A DNA stretch of 64,000 nucleotides, from NCBI GenBank assembly GCA_029204225.1, contig CM055113.1, positions 23,694,443 through 23,758,442 of the forward strand, read 5' to 3'. Positions 51,101 through 59,135 of the stretch are shown piece after piece; positions within the stretch are counted from its first letter, which is position 1, and each line of letters begins with the position of its first letter. The notes beneath the pieces were generated by a model, which was given only the letters and a program-made list of their open reading frames with translations, did no database searches and was not told where the DNA came from. The position numbers and the translations under genes were made by a program. The stretch is from Diphasiastrum complanatum (lineage: Eukaryota > Streptophyta > Lycopodiopsida > Lycopodiales > Lycopodiaceae).

Positions 51101-54100
51101 CCAAAATTTCGATTCTCAATAGTAAGTACTGGTAAACGATTTAAAAAAATAACAAATTTGAAATGTAAACGTTGAAACTTGAAGCCTGAAGGTTTTAACT
51201 TCTTAGTGTAGAGTCTAGACTTTACTATCTAGACAAATCATGATTCATGGTACATACTAGACTCTATAGAATTCAGATTAATGATGTAATCATGAATCAT
51301 GATTCATTACCTGTATGGGCTCCTTGGTCTCTCTCAGCTTCTTCACAAGCCGTAGGCAACCTCTCCAACTGCGCAGTAGAAAGTCTGTTCCTCCTCTTGA
51401 GTCTTCGTATGAATCAGAGAGAACACACTCCAATTTCTCTCACATGCAACTGCTGTGCAATCTTGTGAGAGGACGCGGATGGCAAGTTTTTGCAACTTGG
51501 GAACATCATTCCCATACTTCATCCACCATGAAACAGGGCGCAATTGCCCTTCCCTCAGCATGGCAGCTGCACGACCGAAATCGAGGCGCTCGGTCCTGAA
51601 CATTCAACATTCATCACCATTCAAATTTCAAAATAGTAAATACTAAATGCTTACAAGTTACTACTATTAAGTTTTAACTAGCAGCTAGCTTAAGCCTTAG
51701 ACTTCAAAGTTCATATATATTACATATACATACTACATAGATGAATACATATTACATACCTGGGTCCTGAATACATATTAAAATTTACTAATTACATAGT
51801 ACATACCTGAATAAATTCAAGTCATCCATGAGTGCGTCCTGATCCCTGGGATCAGGATAGATAGAGGAGACGTAGGAATGCCATCCTTGCCTGGGCTCTC
51901 GATCATGGAATTGATCCTCCGTCCTCCATAGTGGATGAAGCAAGCAAGCCACGGCATGCAGACTGGAACCACTGCCATCTGCCTAGAAATAGGCCCCTTA
52001 CTTCTTCCAGCCTGCAAACAATCAGGACTCATGAGTGAAGGCTTGAGCATTCAAGTCTCAAGATTCAAGAACTATTAAGTTTTAACTAAATTCTAATCAT
52101 AAATGTCAATGAACATTGAAGATTCAAGAATCAACTTTGAAACTTTTAACGTAGTTACTAGACTCTAGTAATATATCTATCAGGAGCCATGGTGGTGCAA
52201 CTCTGAAGCTGCTCTCCCAACTTATCCATAAACTCATAAATAAGGCCTAAGGTGGAACCCTCTCTATCAGTAAGGCGAAGCACACTATAGATAGGCTGCA
52301 TGGATATGACAATGCAGCGTGCATCATCCCAAAATGAAGTCCCCATCACGATCGCCTCAAATCTCCTGGCCTTGGCCTCTCGTGATCGGCCCCACCTGCC
52401 CAATGGGGTGAAACCACTGTCATCCTCAAGCTTCCATGCACTTTTATGAGCCGCTCCAAAACAATGAGCATATAGGCAAACCTATGATGAAAATCATGAA
52501 ATAAGATTTGTAATTGGTCATAGCCTATAGGCAACAAGCAAGCTATACTATATAGCAAAATCAAATTCTATGAGCACTGAAACTTGAAGCTAAAACAAAA
52601 TTGCAATTTTCAAATCAAAAAATTGGAAACAGGCTGTGAGGTTGGAAGTTGGAACTTGGTTACCTAGTGGGGGCAGGCCTCTCCCCATGTCAACACAATT
52701 GGAGGCGTTGTCCGTGACAACCTGCATTGGAATTCCGCCAAAGGTCGAATCATAACTCATGAACAATGAACATTCACCATTGAGCATTCCGGAAGCAAAT
52801 GCAAATGCAAATTGCAAATGTAAATGGCAAGTGCAAATTGCAACGTTCAAAACAATAATCACGATTCACAAAATGTAAGTTGTAACTTGTAACTTACTAA
52901 GTTCTACCTTCAAAGTTGAGAGCTCAATGTCGAAAGTTTCAAAGTTGAAACTTGAAAGTGGCAAGTGGCAAGTGCATACCTGGACAACATTCTCTTTTCC
53001 GACCTCCTCAATGGCCTGTGAGATGTACTCAAACAATCTCCTGCCATCCAATGCCATGCCTGGCTGCGACGTGTCAATGGATCTCAAAAACATGGTGCCC
53101 ATGCAAGAAGACACCAATATATTCACAAGATGGCGCCTCCTTGCATCGGTCCAACCATCTAATATTATAGTGCATCCAAACCTAAAACATTCGACAGCAC
53201 TTTCAAGTTTCAACTAACTAAGTTGCAACTTGCAATTTGCAAATTTGGAGATTGAAAGTTCAAAGTTAGAAACTTGAAAGTACTAATTTCTAAGGTAGTA
53301 AGTACTAAGTGGCAAGTGCAAAGGTATTGAAGATGTAAGGTTACAGGTATACCTCGCCCATGACTTCCTAATGGGCTATAGGTCAGCATCCACGGACTGT
53401 CGCTCAGCATGTAGCTCTCTCATCCTCAACTGCTCCATGGTCGGGCCCTCCCACTCAACACCGATACGAGATACTGCTCGCATCATATCCCTCCATGCAG
53501 GGGTCTGTGCCACATGAAAGGGAGGTCACACAAGCAAAAACACCGCCTAACAGCAATAGCAGCTGCATCCCTATGTGACTACTAGAAGGCTGCCACAAAA
53601 ACATCCCTGCCTCTCACACGTCCTCAACCCTGTCCCCTAACAGTGCTACCAATAGCACTACTGCCGGCCCCACCAACTGGCACTACAGGAGTCTCTCCAG
53701 AAGAAGAAGGTGGAATGGATGCTGCAGCGGAGCTAGTGTCGGCTACAGGTGCCGACTGCGATGGGGAATCTTGGCGCTCTGCTGCACCTGTAACAATAAC
53801 ATTGGTGTTACTAGTTACGCAACAGGCTTTAGGTAATAGATTATAGTTAGTGAGAGAGCTCAGGGAACAATCACTAATTACTCATTAGTAATCAAAGTTT
53901 AAAATTATAGAATAAACTTTTAAGTTTTAGCTTTAGATCAAATTTCAAATTTTCAATCAATGTCATTGATCAAACAAGATTCAAGAATCACTTGTGCCTG
54001 AAGTAGTAGCAGGAGAGTCGTCCCCGATCCCGGCAATCCTCAGTGACTCTGGGACTTGAGTGCAAACGACGATCTCATATCCTCGAAGACGTAAAAGATG

Positions 54101-54576
54101 CGCCCTAATTCAAAATGGGCCACCTCCATAAGTGTTCCCGCAATACTTGCAAGTCCACTTCTTTGTGCCTGATGTGCCATAACCTGAATTAAGGGTGACG
54201 TGATCCCATAAGGGATCCTGCTGTCTGGGCATTGCTAATAGTTATCTAGTGTCAACAAAACAATAACTGTATTAAATTCAGACTTCAAATTAAAAACTAA
54301 TCCTAAATTCTAATTTCCAAAACGGTAAACCTATGCTCTAAGTTCTAACCTCAATCTATCCCTATCCTCTCTCTCTCTAGACTCTCTCTCTCTCAATCTC
54401 ACACACATACATGTCACGACAGTCTCAAGACTCACACACAAACACAGTTTAACACACCACCACACACACAAACACACAAACACAGCACCACCCTCAAAGT
54501 TGAAAGTTCACACACATGTCACACACACACTCCCTCTACTTCACAATGCACACAAACACACAAACACTCCCTCTCT

Positions 54577-54651
<75 letters not shown>

Positions 54652-56738
54652 GGGTTTTTCTAACGTGCCAAAAAGTGAAAACACACACCTCTCGGGCCCC
54701 CGCTGTATCGCAAAAAAATTTGCGATTATTCAACAGTCGTTTCGAACAACGAAACGTCGTTTCGAAACGGGGTCGTTTCATACGTTCCGTTTCGAACCCG
54801 TTTCAGTGTTCGAAACGCGTTTCGATGAAACACTGGTCCAAATGGGGCCTGGCCCCTAGGGGGATCGGGGGGCAACACCCCCCGAAGCAAAAAGTGAGGT
54901 ACAATTGCTCTACAGTTCTCTGTCTTTGTCCCACTGGAACCATCTGTGATCGTAACGAACAGGCTAGAGGTTAGTTTTGAATTTTTATCCTTGACAGAAC
55001 CCAACATGGATTAATGCACCTGAACTGGACCATCCTACACCCGCAACAGTCGGCAAACTACACAGTAATAATGCTCTTAATCAGAGCTTTCATCTCATAC
55101 CCATATTGCCCAAAAAGAATTTCAAAAAAAAAAAAGCAATTCTAAACAATTCTGGTTCATTTCCGAATCGCGATTCAGAATCGTAGTGTATCTATGACAT
55201 TAACATACCTTAGACCCCAATTGGACAAAGAAAATACATAATAAGTATCTTCAATATTTCTATGCTTGGAACCACAGATACAGCCCACGATCCAAAATGG
55301 GATCTGGGATTTCCCATTAGGGTCTTGGAAGGCAAAAAAAAAATTTGGGTCCAATGGGTATCAAATTAAAGGTGTTTTCAAGAGCAATTCAGTTACCTGC
55401 TTTGTCAAGAGTCTCAAGAGGAGCACAGTCCAGTTTTGGGTAATTACGTGACGGTGATTCTTTATTGAATATCTCTATTTCTGTATTATGTCAAACATAA
55501 TCACATAGAACCATATTATAGCAAACCGCCAACAATTATGAAGCATAAGATCCCCTGTCAAAGCTTGTGACAAAAACGTGAATCAACTCAGCCTGCTCAA
55601 CAATATATGAGTACATTATACTGTGCCAACCTAAAAGTAAGCTTCTAACGTTGATTTAAGTTGTAGAGTAGTTTATTACAACAGTTGGACTAGTTGTTGA
55701 TAGTTCGAGATAGCTACGTCAATAGGTGCATCTTCCCTTACTACCTTAAGACAAAAGAGGTTCTTTAAGAAGAACGGAATCCAAAAAATCCCTTTACGTA
55801 ATAAGTACGCAAGGTTTTAATGAAAAAAAAATTCATCGAACATACGTTAAGTTAACAACGCATGGTCAAAAAATGCCACAAGGAATTGAAAGCATTACAA
55901 CATGCAATTTACGTAACTGAAATTTTGACTACAAATTAACAAAAATTGATCACTTGCAAGCTTTTATCAATTTGCTTTGCATTATGACACATAAACAGCA
56001 AGAAAAGGACAACAGCCATTATATACTATGTTTAAAACATTTCATCTTGAACTTTCACAGAAAACCAAACCAATGAGCCGATATCAAATAAAACTTGCGT
56101 TTAACTCTCTTACAAGTTCCCGCCACAGTTCTTCTTGCGAGTATTATATTAATATAGATCAGAGGCTGTGATTTCTTGTCTAAAACTCCGCAAGTTTGAT
56201 TCTCGTATTTATAACTTCGTATCAAATCAAAAGAAGAGATAAGCAGAGATTGATATTTCCAACAAGAGGAGAATTATATAGTAATGCATACAGCACCTTT
56301 TAGAATATCGACAAGAGTGTATACTAGGAAAAAACTAGAAAACCGAACAGGCTTTAGTCTGCCTGAACTTCAAATTCCAAAGAGAATGCTACATCGAGTG
56401 ATATTAAGCATATAAATCGAAGCTTGAAACAAGAGTGCAAATATCAGGTTAGCAAGTGCACGTATCTATAACAACAGGAGAAAGGATAGATTTACATGAT
56501 TGCCTTGAAAGGTAAAGACAAGTGCAGGTGTAACATGAGTGTTTGTTGAGCATAGCAAACATTGGAAAGCTACTTGGATGGAACAAGTACCGATGGAGGA
56601 ATGGTGATACAGTGGGAGGAGGGCGGCATGCATGAGGCGGATGGCAGAGTCCAGATCCGACACGATGGATCGAAGCTGTTCTCGTACAACAACACTCTCG
56701 TCTAGCTGCTGACGGAAGGATTCAAACTGCTGCTCCAT
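26217..56738 (-). CDS. TSN: Translin, complete seven-exon host gene
   Basis: Translin binds single-stranded DNA and RNA and forms the hetero-octamer with TRAX (C3PO), an RNase linked in other eukaryotes to small-RNA passenger-strand removal and tRNA processing; catalysis resides in TRAX. Seven exons join to 699 bp (148, 97, 116, 45, 26, 136 and 131), giving 232 residues, close to the family norm of about 230. All introns are GT-AG, phases fit at every junction, and no stop interrupts. Diagnostic blocks are SCPGEYYRYHDHWRNQTQQ (residues about 74-92), FFVDLEDYLIG, RYVVNQVTAG, LRNDFLRKRFD and YDLKKVEEVLYDVQIRGL near the C-terminus. The start ATG at 56738 lies in GCGCCATGG, a good plant context, after a GA-rich leader. 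Four introns of 5.8-10 kb are packed with transposons on both strands, yet the coding sequence looks intact. Expression was not tested. Confidence in identity is high. Confidence 0.96.
26659..26794 (-). CDS. TSN: Translin exon 6
   Basis: 136 bp, acceptor TTGACAG and donor GTAAGC. Encodes PRYVVNQVTAGIYDCPKRV and LYAAFRILNLRNDFLRKRFD, ending with one base of the Gly codon. A CAG and a TAG acceptor lie five bases apart; only CAG keeps the PR residues and the frame with exon 5. Confidence 0.96.
27072..27141. repeat. (TG)n followed by (GA)n microsatellite
   Basis: TG repeats at 27072-27104 run into GA repeats at 27106-27141, in translin intron 5. Confidence 0.95.
28150..28450 (+). pseudogene. LINE reverse transcriptase fragment
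   Basis: The plus strand gives DVVQISPSREGLQQHLHTL and RARGLEVNFMKTKIMVIN, the LINE RT block after the YADD site and the VN..KTK block. Upstream, degraded FALSYIIGLYRI resembles the GCPLSPLLFGLYID region. It is the same general type as the minus-strand remnant at 24130-25400 but lies antisense inside translin intron 5. Only about 300 bp are recognisable. Confidence 0.72.
28668..29120. repeat. Imperfect direct duplication of about 240 bp
   Basis: Two similar blocks start at CTCCTTGATATC (about 28668 and 28910). Both contain a TCAGAGAT.. segment, a CACTACCA.CA block, CTCATATTRCATCTTACTTCTCT and a TTGATGCA stretch. They differ by many substitutions and indels, so the duplication is old. The family is unknown; the arrangement resembles LTR-derived sequence. 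Confidence 0.55.
29121..31380. other. Unassigned intron sequence
   Basis: Short open frames occur (for example minus 29887-30081) but no convincing domain. An hAT-like reading of the minus frame was considered and not accepted. Confidence 0.35.
31840..32687 (+). pseudogene. Ty3/gypsy chromovirus integrase C-terminus and chromodomain
   Basis: Frame 1 gives STSDGQSEVLNRILEDYLRH and STGVSPFFLSHGYAPLLPG (end of the integrase core). A frameshift near 32155 moves to frame 3, which continues LGDMVYLRLRF, KLAPRYYGPYRILEVL (GPY/F module) and YDVFHVSLL. A chromodomain follows: LYHSRRRRQIQFLVQWDGRP and IEEATWEPID, with stop at 32685-32687. Chromodomains steer integration toward modified chromatin. The frame-3 part is open for 160 residues. 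The rest of the element upstream is missing. Confidence 0.9.
32739..33210 (+). repeat. 3' LTR of the gypsy element
   Basis: The LTR begins TGGACTCGG after the purine-rich CAGGGAGAATTA and ends CTAACA, where copia RT sequence (DEERLKC, minus) starts at once. It contains a TATA-like GGCTATAAGTAGGG near 32980 and a 31-bp direct repeat (33080-33110 and 33111-33141). The matching 5' LTR is absent, so its left half was lost after insertion into the copia copy. Confidence 0.65.
33211..34230 (-). pseudogene. Copia remnant with integrase and most of RT deleted
   Basis: Reading leftwards: a degraded gag C-terminus (CRFNPKRKNKAKKVNVAESS), then VVIDLGVTSHITCNKKVLIN, where the catalytic DSG of the protease has become DLG, then LGDESRHNVKGIGTLELR. 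The same frame passes into an acidic Ser/Thr linker that belongs between integrase and RT. The last frame (33501-33205) joins KKIIECKWVYKRKI, the start of RT, to VMHLSQSEYAEKVLKQYRML, its end. At least two internal deletions removed the integrase and the RT core including YVDD. The gypsy LTR truncates its 3' end. Confidence 0.85.
34221..34636 (+). repeat. LTR with adjacent primer binding site
   Basis: The sequence begins TGTTATGGCC and ends near TCCTAATAG, followed by TGGTATCAGAGC (34625-34636), a perfect initiator-tRNA PBS in plus orientation. Two 34-bp units (CCAGCGCTACTACTC...) follow at 34683-34716 and 34717-34750. No coding domain follows within 2 kb, so only the 5' end of an element is present. 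The LTR start is approximate. Confidence 0.65.
34751..36760. other. Unassigned intron sequence
   Basis: Read on both strands. Short open frames only (for example 35486-35689 plus and 35990-35700 minus), none with a family signature. Confidence 0.35.
36769..36794 (-). CDS. TSN: Translin exon 5, 26-nt micro-exon
   Basis: Acceptor CTCTATGCAG and donor GTGCGT. The 26 nt complete the Gly codon (G|GA) and encode LCNMSNEL, joining EDYLIG of exon 4 to PRYVVNQ of exon 6 exactly as in other translins. Skipping it would shift the frame (26 is not a multiple of 3), so its inclusion is required. It sits between introns of 5751 and 9974 bp. Confidence 0.93.
37280..39050 (-). pseudogene. Decayed copia copy with large internal deletions
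   Basis: From right to left: a protease remnant with CYLFDLGAKHMTPRREWLSG (the active-site Ser of DSG changed to Leu), fragments of integrase in several frames, then LTPKDSRSKLDAKLIRCLFL and GYDSQEKAYKLYDLEGKKVI, a well-kept integrase C-terminal block (37924-37709). RT is missing. Near 37420-37310 a tail EQVADIFAKGHGKEKFQRFR corresponds to the end of RNase H. It lies in translin intron 4 in the sense direction. Confidence 0.78.
42349..42385. repeat. T23/G14 homopolymer pair
   Basis: A run of 23 T followed directly by 14 G. Two copies of ATTCGAATTGGCTGAA follow within 60 bp. Such tracts are prone to sequencing and assembly error, so exact lengths should not be trusted. Confidence 0.8.
42546..42590 (-). 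CDS. TSN: Translin exon 4 (45 bp)
   Basis: Acceptor ATGCAG and donor GTGAGT. Encodes LQQKEFFVDLEDYLI plus the first base of a Gly codon. The conserved EDYLxG block fixes frame and identity. A T23/G14 homopolymer tract lies about 160 bp away in the downstream intron. Confidence 0.94.
42640..44590. other. Unassigned intron sequence
   Basis: No domain was recognised on either strand. Part of it may be the 5' end of the hAT element that follows. Confidence 0.35.
44595..46180 (+). pseudogene. hAT-family transposase remnant (antisense to translin)
   Basis: hAT transposases cut and paste DNA elements. A frame open from about 44640 to 45291 reads PTLEALRPSHLREEHAWIT, YGFSILLDGWTDIRCKPIIN (DUF659-type core), QNVVQVVTNNANNYVAMGEL, TLCATHYIDLLMHDIG and TPTRFAYHFVVLERLLW. 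After a stop at 45291 the mid-domain decays (EVLEPVYHVLRLVGRP). The C-terminal dimerisation part appears at 45930-46070: YDKFMPKPLTRWGVMGKF and ATCILAQDCSASARERN. The N-terminal BED zinc finger is not visible. Copy-specific stops rule out activity. It resembles the hAT in intron 1 but is not nearly identical. Confidence 0.86.
46360..46720. repeat. Cluster of GTTCCGGAACG-type palindromes
   Basis: Several TTCCGGAACG, GAACG and CGTTCC motifs lie just downstream of the hAT C-terminus, with similar motifs near 47040-47070 and 48730-48790. They could be subterminal binding repeats of the hAT element. No terminal inverted repeat or 8-bp target duplication was located. Confidence 0.5.
47268..47465 (-). 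pseudogene. Copia RNase H C-terminal fragment
   Basis: About 66 codons are open without a stop: LANNPVFHARSKHIEVAHHF, VREKVIGREILLEHVG and VADLLTKPLLKNVFVKMRSN, ending LGLISKSMV. Nothing else of the polyprotein flanks it: to the right lies the presumed gypsy LTR with its PBS at 47687. It resembles the RNase H tail at 18191-18802. Confidence 0.82.
47687..47702 (+). other. Ty3/gypsy-type primer binding site
   Basis: TTTTTTGGCATCGTTGCCGGG occurs after ...CCGCTACA. It is a one- to two-base variant of the Athila/Tat PBS (TGGCGCCGTTGCC). The LTR would lie to the left, abutting the copia RNase H scrap. A run of AAATCAAAAAA repeats near 47920 fits the leader of such elements. No gag was recognised. 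Confidence 0.55.
47703..49570. other. Unassigned intron sequence
   Basis: No coding domain recognised. Includes the 48730-48790 patch with TTCCGGAACG and GTTCC motifs. Confidence 0.35.
49580..49695 (-). CDS. TSN: Translin exon 3
   Basis: 116 bp, acceptor TTGCAG and donor GTGAGT. Encodes RYHDHWRNQTQQVIFLLSF and VNWLEFGNLLSHGEVESLLD, the most conserved helical segment of the family, ending in phase 1. Confidence 0.95.
49821..49917 (-). CDS. TSN: Translin exon 2
   Basis: 97 bp, acceptor CTTCAG and donor GTTTGT. Encodes EAIHKAKGHISEFQRLYTKL and GEVLKSCPGEYY, ending in the first two bases of the Arg codon (AG|A). The next intron is only 125 bp. Confidence 0.95.
50476..50492. repeat. C17 homopolymer
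   Basis: A run of 17 C in translin intron 1. The exact length may be unreliable. Confidence 0.85.
51310..54232 (-). pseudogene. Spliced hAT transposase gene, nearly complete, in translin intron 1
   Basis: From ATG 54232: WTCKYCGNTYGGG...IRAHLL is a BED zinc finger (one in-frame stop inside). An exon ending at 53353 reads PAWRDMMRAVSRIGVEWEGP and PTMEQLRMRELHAERQ. Exon 53181-52980 reads FGCTIILDGWTDARRRHLVN to EEVGKENVVQ. Exon 52721-52664 gives VVTDNASNCVDMG. The exon from 52481 gives FAYMLIVLERLIKVHGSLR, then AKARRFEAIVMGTSFWDDAR. Exon 52011-51807 gives LHAVACLLHPLWRTEDQFHD. The exon from 51595 gives the dimerisation domain VSWWMKYGNDVPKLQKLA and DCTAVACERNWSVFSLIH. Donors and acceptors follow GT-AG at most borders. 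At least two stops and three frameshifts disable it. It lies in the same sense as translin. Confidence 0.88.
54581..54649. repeat. (CT)n microsatellite, 69 bp
   Basis: Uninterrupted CT dinucleotides within a longer CT- and CA-rich stretch (about 54360-54650) upstream of the hAT start. Confidence 0.96.
54725..54835. repeat. Cluster of CGTTTCGAAACG-type palindromes
   Basis: Six or more copies of GTTTCGAA or its complement lie within 110 bp, about 500-600 bp upstream of the hAT transposase ATG. They look like subterminal repeats recognised by hAT transposases. A short GC-rich hairpin-like stretch (CCCCTAGGGGG, GGGGGGCAACACCCCCC) follows at about 54850-54885. Confidence 0.6.
55000..56460. other. 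Unassigned part of translin intron 1
   Basis: No coding domain was recognised. A TCGCGATTC palindrome lies near 55160-55185, resembling one near 14350-14385. Confidence 0.35.
56591..56738 (-). CDS. TSN: Translin exon 1
   Basis: Encodes residues 1-49 plus one base, from MEQQFESFRQQLDESVVV to YHHSSI. The donor is GTACTT (56590-56585). It ends in phase 1, and the split codon G|AG (Glu) is completed by exon 2. Reading past the donor would add an unrelated tail, which is why the simple open frame continuing to 56466 is not used. Confidence 0.95.
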
Positions 56739-56930
56739 GGCGCCTTCTCTCTCTCTCTCGGCTCACTATCTCTCTTTATCCTCCCCAAAACCCTAATTTT
56801 AGCCCAAAACCCTTATTTCAACCCAAAACCCTAAGTTCATGAAAACCCTAGTTTTTGAGGCTTTCCATTTTGAAGGTCACACTAACTTTATACATTGACA
56901 TATTTATATATATATATATATATATAAAGA
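56739..56930 (-). promoter_or_regulatory. Translin leader and proximal promoter with telo-boxes
   Basis: Directly upstream of the ATG is a GA-rich leader (CT on the plus strand), then three AAACCCTA telo-box motifs (56788, 56826 and 56843) and a related AAACCCTT near 56805, then a (TA)n tract at 56904-56927 that could supply a TATA element. In plants telo-boxes are known in promoters of growth- and translation-related genes. The transcription start was not determined. Confidence 0.55.
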
Positions 56931-56939
56931 TATTTAAGA

Positions 56940-57420
56940 GAGATGATGTAAGTGTTGCCGTCAAAAAATTAACCCTGTGCCGCTGAAAATGTCACACACT
57001 GCCCGTGAAAAATGTCACGTTTTTTGATCTTATTCTGCAACTTCAGAGATGAAGAGAATAGTCACTCAAAAGAACAAAGCACTACGAAGAAGTTATTCTG
57101 GGAGTGATAAAAAGTCAGAGCTAACGAAGGGCAACCAGACTGTACCTGCAAGTACAATACAGCAAAACAGAGTGATTGCAGTGGAGAAAGTGTTCGGAGT
57201 GCGCCATAAGTGATTTCACCATTCCACTGGGCACGTAGTTGGGAGTTGACGACTGAGTGCATTTCGGAAGGCGCCGCCGATTTGGCTTTCAAACTGGTGG
57301 AAAAGCGGCGAGTGGCCTGGTAAGGGAAAAAGTGCAGGTCATTATTTTCAACTTCTGACATCACTGTTGGCCTTGGCATACTGTTTTTGGCCTACGGCAG
57401 AAGTTTCAAGCAGTTTTGCG
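56940..57420 (+). other. Region between translin promoter and copia gag
   Basis: About 480 bp with no recognised LTR or PBS. It holds the leader of the copia copy and the distal promoter side of translin. The 5' LTR of the copia copy appears to be lost or too diverged to see. Confidence 0.4.
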
Positions 57421-58250
57421 ATGGCAAACATGGGAGAGTCCATTTTGAGTGAAAGTAGCAAATTGGACGGGATTTCCAACTATGCAGTGTGGAAATTCAA
57501 AATGAAAAACATACTAATGGAGAAAGATGTGTGGGAAGTCATCATAGGTGATGAGAGAAGGCCACCAAATGAAGCGGATATCAAAGTGTTCGACAAAAAG
57601 ATGAGGAAAGCTTTGACCTTCATTAACTTGTCAGTGAATGATCACATCATTACCCACATTTGTGATGTTGTTACACCCAGACAGGCATGGGATGTGCTAA
57701 AGGAGTAGTTTGAGACGTCAAATCCATATAGAATCATGTTTCTGAAGTCAAAGCTGAATAGTGCCCACATGGAACAAGGAGAGCACATTCAAATGTACAT
57801 GACCAGAATCAAGACAATGAGGGATGAACTGCATTCTATTGGTGAGCGCATACGTGATGTGGAGCTGGTGCACATTGCATTGTGCGGCATTGCAGAACCC
57901 TATCAGATGTTTGTGAGTGGAATAGCATCAAGAGAAAGATTACCAACCTTTGACGAGCTCACAGGAATCTTGATGCAGGAAGAGCAACGGCGAGAAATGG
58001 TGAAAGCTAGACGTCAAAATACTGATGATCAAGCACTTGCGACACGCCAAAAACAAGGCAAGGGCAAGAGCAAGAAGAAGTCTAAGCAGCGATTTGCCAA
58101 GTCTCAGGAGGATGAGGGATCTTCCAGTAAGACCAAGAAGAAAGACAAGTGCTTCCATTGTGTTAAAAAGGGCCATTGGAAGAGTGAATGTTGCAAATTC
58201 CTGGCGGAACAAGGCAAGGGGAAACCAAAACAAGCAGGTAAGGACTTGTA
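57421..58250 (+). pseudogene. Copia gag with intact zinc knuckle, protease missing
   Basis: ATG at 57421 starts MANMGESILSESSKLDGISN and YAVWKFKMKNILMEKDVWEV, a plant copia gag (DUF4219/UBN2 type). A TAG at 57706 interrupts AWDVLKE/FETSNPY in the same frame. The frame then runs through RIKTMRDELHSIGERI and a Lys-rich region to a perfect zinc knuckle, CFHCVKKGHWKSEC (58150-58191). The frame ends in an unrelated tail after about 58240: sequence moves straight to the pre-integrase block in another frame, so the protease with its DSGAS motif has been deleted. Confidence 0.9.
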
Positions 58251-58268
58251 TCGTCCATTCCATCGCAA

Positions 58269-59135
58269 ACTGAGTTGTGGCATAAGAGGCTTGGTCACTG
58301 GAACTTGGGAAGCCTCAGTTTGATAAGAAGATTGGAGATGGTAACAGGATTGCCTACCATAGAAGATCACTTGAAATTGATGTGCGAATCTTGTGTATAT
58401 GGGAAGCAGCATTGAGAGAAGTTCAATAAAGGTGGTGTTGCAAGAGCAAAGAACATCCTGGATTTAATCCACACAAATTTATGCAGGCCTGTGAGGACCA
58501 TGTCCTTAGGTAAAGCCTTCTATTTCATGACCTTTATTGATGATATGTCACGTAAGACGTGGATCTACTTCTTGAAGAAAAAATCAGATGCATTTGACAG
58601 CTTCAAGAGCTTCAAAGCATTGGTCAAAAATCAGACAGATAGGAAGATCAAAGTCCTAAGATCAGATAGTGGAGGTGAGTACAAGTCTAATGACTTCAAT
58701 GATCTTTGTGATCAATGTGGGATTAAAAGACAATTTACGCAAGCTCATACTGTTGCTCTCAATGGTGGAGTTGAGCGCAAGAATCGTACGATTGTGGAAA
58801 GTGCCAGATCTATGCTAGTTGAGATGAAACTACCAAAAGATTTTTGGTCAGAAGCATGCAGTACGGCAGTCTATCTTCAAAATAGAAGTCCTACCATTGC
58901 CATACCAAAGATAACACCTGAGGAAGCATTCACGAAGAAGAAGCCAAAGGTGAACCACTTGCGAATCTTTGGATGTAAGGCCTTTGTACACATTCCTAAG
59001 GAAGAGAGACGTAAACCTGATGTAAAAGCTATCAAGTATATATACCTAGGATATGATGATCGTGTGAAAGGCTATAGATGTTTTGATTCAGTGGAAAACA
59101 AAATCCATGTAAATCGTGATGTTATCTTTGATTAA
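58269..59135 (+). pseudogene. Copia integrase with first catalytic Asp changed to Asn
   Basis: In frame 3: ELWHKRLGHWNLGSL and MCESCVYGKQH make up the zinc-binding pre-integrase, with a TGA at 58413 in place of the usual Arg. The core reads LDLIHTNLCRPVRTMSLGKA, where the catalytic Asp (HTDLCGP in the family) is Asn. LRSDSGGEYKSNDFND and LNGGVERKNRTIVESARSML retain the second Asp and the Glu. The rest of the domain continues through NHLRIFGCKAFVHIPKEERR to DVIFD, ending at TAA 59133. It is nearly full length but would not catalyse integration. Confidence 0.92.

Larger units (their letters stand above)
49918..56590 (-). other. Translin intron 1 (6673 bp)
   Basis: GT-AG intron holding the sense-oriented hAT transposase (51310-54232), a palindrome cluster (54725-54835), a 69-bp CT repeat and a C17 tract. 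The 55000-56450 part shows no recognised element. Confidence 0.93.

Noticed and set aside
56466..56590. Continuation of the exon-1 reading frame past the GTACTT donor
   Set aside because: The added residues do not resemble translin, while splicing to 49917 restores the conserved protein in phase.
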